Assembly (NCBI RefSeq): GCF_000014225.1
Contig: NC_008228.1
Span: 2,046,001-2,110,000 of the forward strand
DNA: 64,000 nt
Source of the DNA: Paraglaciecola sp. T6c
Lineage (GTDB): Bacteria > Pseudomonadota > Gammaproteobacteria > Enterobacterales > Alteromonadaceae
Reading direction: 5' to 3'
Shown here: positions 9,873 through 19,800 of the stretch, in pieces
How the letters are laid out: every line of letters begins with the position of its first letter
How positions within the stretch are numbered: the first letter of the stretch is position 1
Translations under genes and position numbers: made by a program
The notes under the pieces: model-generated
What the model was told of the DNA's origin: nothing
What the model saw: the letters and a program-made list of their open reading frames with translations, nothing else
The model's database searches: none

Positions 9873-11462
9873 ATGCTAAATATTACGCGAAGACAATTTC
9901 TCAGTTATGTAGGGGCAGCGGGTGGTTCATCAGCATTACTTAAAACAAGTTTAGCTTTAGGTTTAATGCCTGATGATAGTTATTCAGGACCCGTTCAAAT
10001 CAAGCCCGCAGCGAAAGGTGAACAGCCTACCGCACTCATCCTAGGCGCTGGTGTAGCAGGGTTGGCAACAGCCCTTGAGCTCGAAAAAGCCGGCATTCAA
10101 TGTACCATTTTAGAGGCTTCTTTTAGGCCTGGGGGCCGCAACTTAACCGTTCGCAACGGTGACAAGATTGATGAAATGGGCAACACCCAAATTTGTCAGT
10201 TCGATAAACAAGAAAATTTGTTTTTCAACTGTGGTCCTGCACGAATTCCTGGTCACCATAGACGCTTGTTGCACTATTGCAGAGCATTGAATGTGCCATT
10301 ACAGATCAAAGCTAATAGCAGCAAGATGGCATATTTTCATGATGATAATTCTCTAGACGGTAAACCTAAACGCATCATTGAATACCACACAGATGTACGC
10401 GGTTTAATGTCCGAATTGCTATGGAAGTCAGCAGATTCGCATAATTTTGACCAAATGATGTCAGAAGAAGATGTGGCCACGTTAATGAAGTTTTCTCAGA
10501 CCTATGGTGATTTAACCGAGAACGGTAAATACATAGGCAGTGAGCGCGCTGGCTCAACAACCGATCGCATGTTGGAGTTTCCGAAGCCTCATGCGCCTAT
10601 CGAATTAAAAGCCATGCTCGACAGCCAATTTTGGTACGGCGGTTTATTGGGCGCTGAGCTGTATGACTGGTGTGAGCCGTTAATGGAACCTGTAGGTGGC
10701 ATGGATGGCGTGATTAAAGGCTTCTTGCGTAATCTCAAAACCCAGCCTGTGCTCAATGCGCAAGTGAAGAAAATCTACAACCGTGATAACGGAGTTGAGG
10801 TCACTTACGAGCAAGGTGGCAAGTTACATACGGTGCAAGCAGACTACTGCTTTAACAATATTCCTGCTTACTTTATGGCAGGTATCGATAACAACTTCTC
10901 AGATACATACCAAGCAGGTTTAGACAGCGTTAAGCGTGGGCACTTGTTTAAAATTGCTTATCAAATGAGCGAGCGTTTTTGGGAGCGAGACGGTATTTAC
11001 GGCGGTATCAGCTATACCACTGACCCTATTAACCAGCTGTGGTATCCGTCTCATGACATTCATGCGCAAAAAGGCATTTTGTTAGGTGCTTATACGTGGG
11101 ATGCGAAAGTCAGTGGCGTGTTTGAAAAAATGACACCGCAAGAGCGACTCACCGCTGGGGCGTTGTCCGCTGAAAAAATCCACCCCGGCTGCAGCAAGTA
11201 CATCGAAAACGGTATCAGTATTCCATGGGCTCGAATGAACCATCAAATGGGCTGTGGTATGCGCATGAGCCCTGAAAATTTTGATAAATATTATCACTTA
11301 CTGCAAAAGCCCGAAGGTCGTCACTTCATGATTGGCGATCAAATCAGTCATCACAGTGGTTGGCAAGAAGGGGCACTGGCCTCAAGTGAGCAAGCCTTGC
11401 AACAGTTCAATCACCTTGTTAGTTCTCACTCCAAAAGTGGAGGTGCCAGTCATGTCGCTTAA
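9873..11462 (+). CDS. Tat-exported FAD-dependent amine oxidase
   Basis: A 529-residue flavin amine oxidase of the monoamine/L-amino-acid oxidase superfamily. The N-terminus has a twin-arginine-type signal (TRRQFLSYVGAA), implying export of the folded flavoprotein to the periplasm. The FAD Rossmann motif LILGAGVAGLATALELEKAG is at about residues 55-75, followed by the SFRPGGRN loop. Near the C-terminus, IGDQISHHSGWQEGALASS is the FAD-contacting end typical of the family. The stop overlaps the cytochrome gene by 11 bases. The substrate is unknown. With the following dihaem cytochrome, the enzyme may pass electrons to a respiratory chain and not to oxygen; this is inference from context. Confidence 0.85.
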   Translation: MLNITRRQFLSYVGAAGGSSALLKTSLALGLMPDDSYSGPVQIKPAAKGEQPTALILGAGVAGLATALELEKAGIQCTILEASFRPGGRNLTVRNGDKIDEMGNTQICQFDKQENLFFNCGPARIPGHHRRLLHYCRALNVPLQIKANSSKMAYFHDDNSLDGKPKRIIEYHTDVRGLMSELLWKSADSHNFDQMMSEEDVATLMKFSQTYGDLTENGKYIGSERAGSTTDRMLEFPKPHAPIELKAMLDSQFWYGGLLGAELYDWCEPLMEPVGGMDGVIKGFLRNLKTQPVLNAQVKKIYNRDNGVEVTYEQGGKLHTVQADYCFNNIPAYFMAGIDNNFSDTYQAGLDSVKRGHLFKIAYQMSERFWERDGIYGGISYTTDPINQLWYPSHDIHAQKGILLGAYTWDAKVSGVFEKMTPQERLTAGALSAEKIHPGCSKYIENGISIPWARMNHQMGCGMRMSPENFDKYYHLLQKPEGRHFMIGDQISHHSGWQEGALASSEQALQQFNHLVSSHSKSGGASHVA

Positions 11463-12066
11463 ATCAACACTTTTTGCTTTATTGCTGGCGGGTAACGCCA
11501 GTGCATTGCATGCCTCTGAAGCTATTACACCTGAAGGCCTCGAATATTGCACTGTCTGCCACGGTAGCCAACTGAAGGGGAATGCCAATATTCAAGCCCC
11601 AAGATTAGGTGGGTTATCAAAGTGGTATATCGAGCGCCAACTCAATAATTTCAAGCAAGGCATTCGTGGAGCCCACACCAATGATGTGACAGGCAGTGAA
11701 ATGCAAGCCATGGCACGTCACTTAACGCCAAGTGATATCTCTGCCATTGCCAGTTGGATTGGTCAAACCGAATCGCCTAAGCCTGCAACAACCCTTCATG
11801 GAGATATTGATGCGGGTAAAACCTTGTATCAAGCCTGCGCCGCTTGTCACGGAGCGGATGGTGGCGGTAATAAAGCCATAGGTGCGCCGCGCTTAAGTGG
11901 CATTAATGATTGGTATGTACTCACCCAAATCAATCATTTCCGTGAAGGTATTCGCGGTAATGACCAAAAAGACATTTACGGACAACAAATGAAAGCCGCT
12001 GTTTCGATGGTGCAATCAGATCCTGATGCGGTGAATCTCGCCGCCTATATCAGCCAACTTAAATAA
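11452..12066 (+). CDS. Dihaem c-type cytochrome (c4/c553-like)
   Basis: A 204-residue periplasmic cytochrome. The signal peptide ends at about ALHAS. Two haem-binding motifs are present, CTVCH near residue 29 and CAACH near 127, each followed by a glycine-rich GxxLxG/GxDGGG turn, and by methionine-containing segments (GSEMQAMARHLT, GQQMKAAV) that could supply axial ligands. This two-domain form resembles cytochrome c4. I chose the ATG at 11452 because GGAGG sits seven to eight bases upstream and the signal peptide begins there; a longer frame to 11332 would have no signal. Overlap with the oxidase gene points to translational coupling and a joint function. Confidence 0.9.
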   Translation: MSLKSTLFALLLAGNASALHASEAITPEGLEYCTVCHGSQLKGNANIQAPRLGGLSKWYIERQLNNFKQGIRGAHTNDVTGSEMQAMARHLTPSDISAIASWIGQTESPKPATTLHGDIDAGKTLYQACAACHGADGGGNKAIGAPRLSGINDWYVLTQINHFREGIRGNDQKDIYGQQMKAAVSMVQSDPDAVNLAAYISQLK

Positions 12067-12084
12067 ACCAGGAGTTACCTTTAC

Positions 12085-12597
12085 ATGATCAAACGCATGA
12101 ACAAACGCATTTTACTTACTGCTGCTGCCGCCGCTTTATTCAGTGTCAACAGCTTGGCAGAAGTGACGCGTCACGCCTTACCAAACAACAATCCGTTTCC
12201 CATTTCTCGCGCAGTGGAGGTTACGCCTGACACCACGTTAATTTTCCATGCGGGTATGACACCAGGCCCTGTAAATCCTGACGCTGAAAAGGGCAGCCGC
12301 GAATATTACGGCGATACCGAAACCCAAGCCTTGAGTGTGTTTAAACGTCTAGAAGGCTCGTTTAAAGACTTAGGCGTTGATTTTGGCGATGTCGTCAAGA
12401 TGCAAGTGTTCATGGTCGGTGACCCAACCATGGACGGAAAGATGGACTTTGGCGGTTTTATGAAAGCATACACCAAGTACTTTGGTACGAAGGAGCAGCC
12501 AAACAAACCATCACGTTCGGCTTTTCAAATAGCAGGTTTGGCTGGTGGCCCGAACATGTTGATAGAAATTGAAGTGGTACTGGCCAAGCCAGAGTAA
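12085..12597 (+). CDS. Secreted RidA/YjgF-family protein
   Basis: A 170-residue protein of the RidA (YER057c/UK114) family with an added signal peptide (residues 1-25, cleavage near NSLAE). The family fold is visible in LIFHAGMTPG, QALSVFKRLEGSFKDLGVDFGDVVKMQVFMVGD and PSRSAFQIAGLAGG-NMLIEIEVVLA. Cytosolic RidA proteins hydrolyse reactive enamine/imine intermediates. A periplasmic one next to an amine oxidase fits disposal of the imine product. The family's critical arginine near the C-terminus is replaced here by surrounding PSRSAF/IEIEVV residues, so deaminase activity is not certain. AGGAG lies 11 bases before the ATG; the gap to the cytochrome gene is 18 bases. Confidence 0.82.
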   Translation: MIKRMNKRILLTAAAAALFSVNSLAEVTRHALPNNNPFPISRAVEVTPDTTLIFHAGMTPGPVNPDAEKGSREYYGDTETQALSVFKRLEGSFKDLGVDFGDVVKMQVFMVGDPTMDGKMDFGGFMKAYTKYFGTKEQPNKPSRSAFQIAGLAGGPNMLIEIEVVLAKPE

Positions 12598-12611
12598 GCG
12601 TCAATACGAGT

Positions 12612-12630
12612 CCTGCTCGGGAAGAGCAGG
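12612..12630 (+). promoter_or_regulatory. Intercistronic stem-loop before the TonB receptor
   Basis: CCTGCTC pairs perfectly with GAGCAGG across a five-base loop, 15 bases after the RidA-like stop. There is no T run, so this is more likely an mRNA-stabilising or processing hairpin than a terminator. It could set different expression levels for the oxidase genes and the receptor. Confidence 0.4.
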
Positions 12631-12700
12631 CTGTGCAATAACGGAAATAGCCAAGTTAATTAGCTCGCAAAGATTAAAAAATAAAAAAAGGTGAACACAC

Positions 12701-15307
12701 ATGCTCAAGCAAAATAAACTTAGCAAAGCAATAAAAACCGGGTTGATGACCTGTGCAATCAGTTCTGTGGCAGTATCATCAGCAATGGCACAAGAAACAC
12801 AGACGCCAGATGAAGCGGCTGCTGCGTATGAGAAAGTGGTAATTACCGGCTCTCGCGGCGCTCCTCGCTCGCTAGCGGATTCGCCTGTACCAGTTGATGT
12901 ACTCAGTGAAGACGATTTAGCCGCAGTGCCTTTTTCGGATACCAATGACATATTAAAAACGTTGGTGCCGTCATATTCATTGCAGCGCCAGCCCATATCG
13001 GACGGTGCATCTTTTATTCGTCCTGCCACCTTACGCGGTATGCCAACGGATAAAACCTTAGTCTTGGTAAACTCTAAACGTCGCCATCGCTCTGCACTTG
13101 TGCAAATCGGTGGTTCTGGTACGCAAGGGCCTGATATTGCGACCATTCCGTCTTCTGCCCTTAAAGGTGTTGAAGTATTGCGCGATGGTGCTGCAGCACA
13201 ATATGGTTCTGATGCTATCGCAGGGGTTATCAACTTCGTTTTAAAAGATAACGATGAGGGTGGCTCTTTCTCAGTTGATGCTGGTCAATATTACGAAGGT
13301 GATGGCGAACAAGTCACACTAACGGGTAACATTGGTTTCGCATTAGGCGACAACGGCTTTTTGAGTTTATCTGCTGAATACGCAGATTCAGACTCAACCA
13401 ATCGCGGTGAGCAATATTGTGAAGATTGGTGGTGTGGTGATGCAAGCGATCCACGGGGCGCAGCAAACCCTTATTTAAGCGACCCTGATTTTGTTGCCGG
13501 TATGGAAAATGCCAACTTAGGCGGCGAAGACGTGGTACAGCCTTGGGGACAACCCAATACCTCCGCAACGCGTATTTTCTTTAACAGTGGTTACGAATTT
13601 AACGACGACATGAAGTTCTACGCTTTTGGTAACTACTCTGAAAGTGAAGGGGACGCTTCCTTCTACTATCGCTACCCAGGTAACGGCACCATAGAAGATT
13701 TGCGCCAAGAAGATGGTTCTATTTATAGCCCATTAGAGAAATTCCCAGGTGGTTTTACGCCACGCTTCTTTGGTGATATTACTGATTTCTCATTGGTTAC
13801 AGGCCTAGAAGGCGAGTTTGCTAATGGCATGACGTACGATTTCAGCGGTCGTTATGGCTCAAATGAAATTGAATATACCTTGAAAAACACCATTAACCCT
13901 TCCATGGGAGCTGATTCGCCTACCTCGTTCCATCCAGGCGATCTGATTAACGAAGAGTTGCAATTCTCTGCAGATTTCACCAAGTACTTTGACTTTGGTT
14001 TGTACTCAGACGTGTTGTTTGCCTTTGGTGCCACTTACATGGAAGAAACCTACGAGCTTAAAGGCGGTGACGAAGCATCTTACTCTGCAGGCGCTTACGC
14101 TACATCTGATCCATGGGGATTCTGTGACGATGCAGGCGGCACGACTGCTGCTGGCTTAGCGGTTATCACAGGTGGCTCAACCCTTGATTGTTCAAATGCT
14201 GATGATCCTGTTTACACCGCAGTTGGTGTTGGCTCTAATGGTTTCCCAGGGTATTCACCTGAGTACTCTGGTGAATATGAGCGTGATATGCACGGTATCT
14301 ACGGGGATGTGAGCAGTGACGTAACTGAAGCGTTATTTTTGCAAGCTGCTATGCGTTACGAAGATTACTCGGATTTCGGTTCTGAACTCGTCGGTAAGGT
14401 CGCGTTTAAGTACACCTTGAGTGACGAATTTAACATGCGTGGCTCAGTGGGTACGGGCTTTAGGGCGCCAACACCTGGTCAACAAGGTACTACTAACGTT
14501 TCCACCCGTTTACCTGACGGGCTGCCGGTAGCCACAGGTTTATTCCCTGCATTAAGTGCAGTGGGTCAAGCTTTGGGTGCTGAAGCGCTAAAACCTGAGA
14601 AATCATTGAACTACAGCCTTGGTGTAACCGGCAATATTGATGACTTGAACGTGACATTAGATTTCTATCGCATTGAGCTTGAAGATCGCTTCTATGCGGT
14701 ATCGACCTTGGATGTATCCACGGATGAAACTGATGCAGATGCCTATGCTAACTTCTTGAAGCTAGAAGCAGCGGGTGTCGCTGGTGCAAACACTATTGGT
14801 GGTGTTAACTACTTCCAAAATGCGTTTGATACTGTGACCAACGGTATGGATTTTGTTGTGACCTACACCATGGGTGATACTGTACTAACTACATCTGTTA
14901 ACTACAATAAAACCGAAATTGATTCAGATGCATCAGCTTACTTGAATGCTGAAGATCAATTCGATTTAGAGAATGCTATACCTGAATGGCGCGGTGTTGC
15001 TTCAGCGAAACACAGCTTTGAAGACTTAACACTATTGGTACGCGCTAACGTATATGGCTCTTATGAAAACGCGATAAGCTCTGATGCGACAACGCGCCAA
15101 GAATACGACCCAACCGTATTCTTCGATTTAGAAGCCAGCTACCAAATCAGTGAAAATGTCAGTATTGCAGCGGGTGCACGTAACATCTTTGACGAATACC
15201 CAGACAAAGATGACGGCGACGACTGTTGTGGTGCGGTGTACTGGTCAAGCAACATCGTTGATTGGCAGGGTGGTTACTACTACATGCGTTTGAATACTGT
15301 TTTCTAG
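12701..15307 (+). CDS. TonB-dependent outer membrane receptor
   Basis: An 868-residue outer membrane beta-barrel receptor with a signal peptide (residues 1-30, SSAMAQ), a TonB-box-like EKVVITGSR, a plug domain (about 45-190) with SFIRPATLRGMPTDKTLVLVNSKRRHR and GVINFVLKD, and a long barrel ending in aromatic LNTVF, the usual C-terminal F signature. This subclass often imports plant or algal metabolites, sugars or amino-acid derivatives. It is placed 103 bases after the RidA-like gene, before the terminator, so it probably imports the substrate of the oxidase module. The exact cargo is unknown. Confidence 0.93.
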   Translation: MLKQNKLSKAIKTGLMTCAISSVAVSSAMAQETQTPDEAAAAYEKVVITGSRGAPRSLADSPVPVDVLSEDDLAAVPFSDTNDILKTLVPSYSLQRQPISDGASFIRPATLRGMPTDKTLVLVNSKRRHRSALVQIGGSGTQGPDIATIPSSALKGVEVLRDGAAAQYGSDAIAGVINFVLKDNDEGGSFSVDAGQYYEGDGEQVTLTGNIGFALGDNGFLSLSAEYADSDSTNRGEQYCEDWWCGDASDPRGAANPYLSDPDFVAGMENANLGGEDVVQPWGQPNTSATRIFFNSGYEFNDDMKFYAFGNYSESEGDASFYYRYPGNGTIEDLRQEDGSIYSPLEKFPGGFTPRFFGDITDFSLVTGLEGEFANGMTYDFSGRYGSNEIEYTLKNTINPSMGADSPTSFHPGDLINEELQFSADFTKYFDFGLYSDVLFAFGATYMEETYELKGGDEASYSAGAYATSDPWGFCDDAGGTTAAGLAVITGGSTLDCSNADDPVYTAVGVGSNGFPGYSPEYSGEYERDMHGIYGDVSSDVTEALFLQAAMRYEDYSDFGSELVGKVAFKYTLSDEFNMRGSVGTGFRAPTPGQQGTTNVSTRLPDGLPVATGLFPALSAVGQALGAEALKPEKSLNYSLGVTGNIDDLNVTLDFYRIELEDRFYAVSTLDVSTDETDADAYANFLKLEAAGVAGANTIGGVNYFQNAFDTVTNGMDFVVTYTMGDTVLTTSVNYNKTEIDSDASAYLNAEDQFDLENAIPEWRGVASAKHSFEDLTLLVRANVYGSYENAISSDATTRQEYDPTVFFDLEASYQISENVSIAAGARNIFDEYPDKDDGDDCCGAVYWSSNIVDWQGGYYYMRLNTVF

Positions 15308-15354
15308 GTATACCTATGCATAGCAGTTAACGAACGACCTTAGTATTCGTTCAT

Positions 15355-15385
15355 AAAAAAAGCGGCTCAAATGAGCCGCTTTTGT
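15355..15385. terminator. Bidirectional terminator
   Basis: A perfect 8-bp stem (AGCGGCTC / GAGCCGCT, 15361-15380) with a 4-base loop is flanked by seven As on one side and Ts on the other. It can therefore end both the receptor transcript and the leftward csiV operon. Confidence 0.9.
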
Positions 15386-15401
15386 GTGTTTACGTTACAG
15401 C

Positions 15402-16829
15402 TTAATCAATGTCAGTTTCTTTTGGTGGCTCATAACGGCGTATTTGCACCACCATGCCGAATAAAGGGTGATCAAAATAGTGTAACTGTTTAGAAATCAC
15501 TCTACGTAACTGATCAAAGTGAAAGCTTTGTAAAAAGTTATTCGGTTGCACATCGGTATCACCGGGTAAGCGCAGGGTAATAGGCGCTCGATAGTCTAGA
15601 TTGCTGTCAATGTGCAAGTAGGGCGTGCGACCCAAATTTTCTAGGTACACCTTAAAGTCACCCTCTAACTGCCAAAGCGGTTTCTCTGCGACTTGAATGA
15701 AATCTTCTGCGTCGATGCTGGCGTCAGCAGGAGTGCCCTGACTAAAATCAATGACCTTTGCAGGCTCTGGCGAAGCGAGCGCAGCATTGATTTGCGCGAA
15801 TAAGGCCTGATTAGATAACCCCTGTTCACTGCTAGCGTCATCATCTTCTAGTGCTGAAAAGCGCGGGTCTGTTGGTTCAACTTGTGGTGATTCAACTTTG
15901 CGTTGACCATCTTGGTCATACGCTTGCGCGTAATTTTCACCGGCAATTAATCTAAACGGCTGGGCGTTGTCTTTGCCAAATACCACAGGCTGGCGCCATG
16001 TTAAATGCAAAATCGGGGTGAGATCTTTTTGCCAGCGGATATGTTCTTCAAGTTTTTCTAGCTGTTGAGCAGATTTAGGCAACAGGTATGGGCTTTGGCG
16101 ATTAGGCCATTCCACGCCATCAATATTGCGGGGTATTCGCTCAGGTTGACTGACATCAATAGGCTTGTCATAAGGGCCTGCCAGTAACACGCGGTCTTGT
16201 TCGAACGCGCAAGGCAGCGATTGAGGAATTTGCCATTTAACCCAAGTTGGCTCCGATAGAGTAGGACTCGTGCTAGGCGTAACTTGTGCGCCGCTTTGAC
16301 TGACATTATCGCTACCAGTGTAGACCCGGGTATCAATGGTGCTTGTTGGGTTATTTGCTACCGAGCTGCTTTGCGCGCCCCGTAGCTGATCAATCAAGGC
16401 CGTGGTTTCGTCTGCTGCCGGCTCATCTTGTACATCAAGATAAGAATAATCCGTTTCTGTAAATACCGTGTTTGCTAAGATGAATTGGCGCTCATGTTGT
16501 TCTTTTTGATTTACTTCAACACTGGCATCACACGAAGGTAAGCCAGCACTCATGTAGGTCAGATCCGGCGTAATATAATCACTGAGTAAATCGAATGCGG
16601 TTGGCGATGCAAACTCTGGTGCTTTATGGGCAAAGCTTTCAGCGATACTTTGTGCCGCAATATCTCGCTTAAACACAATCACTTCAACATCAAACCACCA
16701 GTCATTAGCGTGCGCGGTATTATGCAGGCCTAACGTGCAGCTTAAGGCGAGCAGTGTCATGCCAAGCTTTGGCTTTCGCGCTGTGGTAGATTGGTTTTTG
16801 GTGTTAACAAAACTAAACATATTTGGCAT
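15402..16829 (-). CDS. csiV: CsiV-family envelope protein
   Basis: A 475-residue exported protein. The signal peptide probably starts at an internal Met24 (MTLLALSCTLGLHNTAHA). The mature start WWFDVEVIVFKR and the C-terminal region (LRRVISKQLHYFDHPLFGMVVQIRRYEP) match the CsiV family, implicated in cell-wall integrity in Vibrio. The middle (about 150-330) is low in complexity and rich in Asp, Ser, Gln and Pro. Its ATG shares a base with the mfd stop (TAATG), so translation is probably coupled; csiV beside mfd is a common arrangement in this group. Confidence 0.8.
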   Translation of the reverse strand: MPNMFSFVNTKNQSTTARKPKLGMTLLALSCTLGLHNTAHANDWWFDVEVIVFKRDIAAQSIAESFAHKAPEFASPTAFDLLSDYITPDLTYMSAGLPSCDASVEVNQKEQHERQFILANTVFTETDYSYLDVQDEPAADETTALIDQLRGAQSSSVANNPTSTIDTRVYTGSDNVSQSGAQVTPSTSPTLSEPTWVKWQIPQSLPCAFEQDRVLLAGPYDKPIDVSQPERIPRNIDGVEWPNRQSPYLLPKSAQQLEKLEEHIRWQKDLTPILHLTWRQPVVFGKDNAQPFRLIAGENYAQAYDQDGQRKVESPQVEPTDPRFSALEDDDASSEQGLSNQALFAQINAALASPEPAKVIDFSQGTPADASIDAEDFIQVAEKPLWQLEGDFKVYLENLGRTPYLHIDSNLDYRAPITLRLPGDTDVQPNNFLQSFHFDQLRRVISKQLHYFDHPLFGMVVQIRRYEPPKETDID

Positions 16830-19800
16830 TAAGCGGCTCTTAATTGCTGGCTAAACTCATTTAACATATCCAGGATAAGTTGCAGCCTATCGCTGGCGGA
16901 TTGTGTTGGTACATTGAATTTCAATTTGTTGGCGCCTTCAAGTCGATAAATGCGCGGCTGTGATTGTATCAGTTTAATGATAAAGCTTGGGTCGATTTGG
17001 GTTTTATCTGAAAACTCAATCGCACCCCCTGCATTGTTGGCTTCAACCTTATTAATACCGACTTTCTTGGCCACTAATTTCATTTGACTGATTTGCACTA
17101 AATTCTTAGCGGCATCAGGCAGTAAGCCAAAGCGGTCGATCAATTCAATTTGCACTTCATTGATTTGTCTCTCGTTTTTGCAGCTAGCGAGCTTTTTATA
17201 CAAAGACAAACGGGTGTTCACATCACTGATGTAATCTTCTGGGAATAGTGCAGGTAAGCGCAATTCGATTTCCGTTTGATTAGCAAGGGCGGTGTCAAGT
17301 GATGGCTCTTTGCCTTCTTTTAACGCTTCCACCGCTTGCTCTAACATTTCCATATATAAAGTAAAGCCGACCGTGGTGATTTGACCGGTTTGGTCGTCCC
17401 CGAGCAATTCACCGGCACCGCGTATTTCTAGATCGTGAGTAGCAAGGGCAAAACCTGCGCCTAAATCTTCCAGTGAGGATATGGCATCCAGACGTTTTTT
17501 GGCGTCTTTGGTCATGCGTTTAGGGTGCGGCGTTAATAAATAGGCGTAAGCTTGGTGATGAGAACGACCCACACGGCCACGCAATTGGTGTAACTGAGCA
17601 AGGCCAAGATGATCCGCTCTGTCCATGATAATGGTATTCGCTGATGGCACATCGATACCGGTTTCAATGATGGTGGTACACACCAACACATTGTGTCGCT
17701 GGTGGTAGAAATCCCCCATGACCTTTTCAAGTTCCCGCTCGCGCATTTGGCCATGGCCTATGGCAATACGTGCTTCAGGCACCATTTCGGCAATTTCGTC
17801 AGCGGTACGCTCGATACTATCTACTTCGTTGTGCAGAAAGTACACCTGACCACCGCGCAGAATTTCCCGCATGATGGCTTCGCGGATAAGCTCTTTGCTA
17901 CGTTGGTTCACAAAGGTCTTGATCGCCAAACGTTTGGCTGGCGGCGTCGCTATAATTGACAAGTCGCGCATGCCGGAAAGCGCCATGTTAAGCGTTCTCG
18001 GTATGGGCGTGGCGGTCAAAGTCAAAATGTCTACGTCTGAGCGCAGGGCTTTAAATTTCTCTTTTTGGCGTACGCCAAATCGGTGCTCTTCATCGATAAT
18101 AACTAAGCCCAAGTCATCAAATTTCACATCACTTTGCAGCAGTTTATGGGTGCCCACTACAATATCCACTTTGCCATCGTCGAGTCCGGCCATGACACCT
18201 TTTTGGTCTTTGGCACTGCCAAAACGTGACATTACTTCTATCTTAAACGGCCAATCAGCGAATCTGTCTTTGAAGTTTTCATAATGTTGCTGGGCAAGCA
18301 AAGTGGTGGGGACCAAGATGGCCACTTGTTTACCTTGATTCGCTGCGATAAAGGCAGCGCGCATAGCGACTTCGGTTTTACCAAAGCCCACATCACCACA
18401 CACGAGTCTGTCCATGGCGTTGCTGCTACCCATATCTTGAATAACAGCGTTGATGGCTTGTTGCTGATCTAAGGTTTCTTCAAAGGGGAAACTGTCGCTG
18501 AAAGCTTGGTATTCGTCCCAGGCTATTTTATAAGAGTAACCGGGCTTAGCTGCGCGCCTAGCGTATACGTCAAGTAATTGTGCGGCCACGTCTCGCACGC
18601 GCTCGGCGGCTTTTTGCTTGGCTTTGCTCCAGGTCTCGGTGCCTAGATTGTGCAGAGGGGCTTTTTCTAAATCACCACCACTGTAGCGGCTGATCAAATG
18701 CAGCGCGGATACCGGCACATATAACTTGGCTTCTTTGGCGTATTCAATGGTGAGGTATTCTGTGGTGATCCCGCCAGCATCTAATGTTTGTAAGCCGAGG
18801 TAGCGACCCACGCCGTGATCTAAATGCACCACAGGCTGGCCAATGGCCAGTTCAGCCAAGTTGCGAATAACGGCGTTTTCGTCAGTGGCTTGGCGTTTAT
18901 CACGCAGACGGCGCTGACTTATCTTATGGCCGAGCAATTCGGTTTCGGTAATAAACGCCAGTTCTTTGTTGTCTTCAAAGAGCACGAAACTGTGTTCGGC
19001 CAAGCCAATGGTAATACCTACTAGCTCTTTGCTTTTTTGAAATGCATCTAGGTGTTCAAACGCTTTGGGTTTGATGCCCGCTTTACCTAATAAATCGAGC
19101 AGGCTTTCACGGCGTCCCTGAGATTCCGCGCTAAACAGCACTTTACTGCCGCTTCTTTGCCAATCAGCAACCCGCTGCTTAAGCGTTGCCCAGGGCACTT
19201 TGTTTTGTGATTTTATCGCGATATCACCAATCGTGCGGGTGTCGTAATTGGTGACGCCGGCTTTTTGCTCCTTGGCATTTTGCTCAATGGTGATCCGTGG
19301 CCACTGCTTTAACGCGCCGAAGAGTTCTTCATTGCGCAAAAATAAATCTGCGGGGGCCATCAGCGGGCGACTGAGGTTATAACGCAGTTGCTCGTAGCGC
19401 TCGTTCACATCAGTCCAGAAGAAGTCACAGGCCTTGGCTAAATCGCCGTGCATCATGAGTAAGGTGTCTGGGTGAAGGTAATCAAACAGGGTGGCGCTTT
19501 GCTCAAAAAACAGCGGCAAGTAGTATTCAATGCCGCCAGGCATCATGCCTTTACCGACTTGGTAATAGATAGACTCTTTAGAATTATTGGCGTCGAATTT
19601 TTCTAAGTACTGCTGACGAAACAGTTTGATGCCGTCTTGATCAGTAGGAAACTCACGCGCCGGTAGCAGCTTAATTTCGTCAATTTTATCCCCTGAGCGT
19701 TGGCTGTCGGGGTCGAAATAACGAATGCTGTCGACGTCATTATCGAATAAGTCGATACGAAACGGCTGCTGACTGCCCATGGGGAATAAATCGATAATGC

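Noticed and set aside
9676-9879. A 67-codon frame in the LysR/oxidase control region
   Set aside because: No ribosome site and no recognisable sequence; it overlaps the oxidase start.
12601-13233. A 210-codon minus-strand open frame
   Set aside because: It is antisense to the start of the TonB receptor, has no recognisable domain, and its codons reflect the complementary gene.
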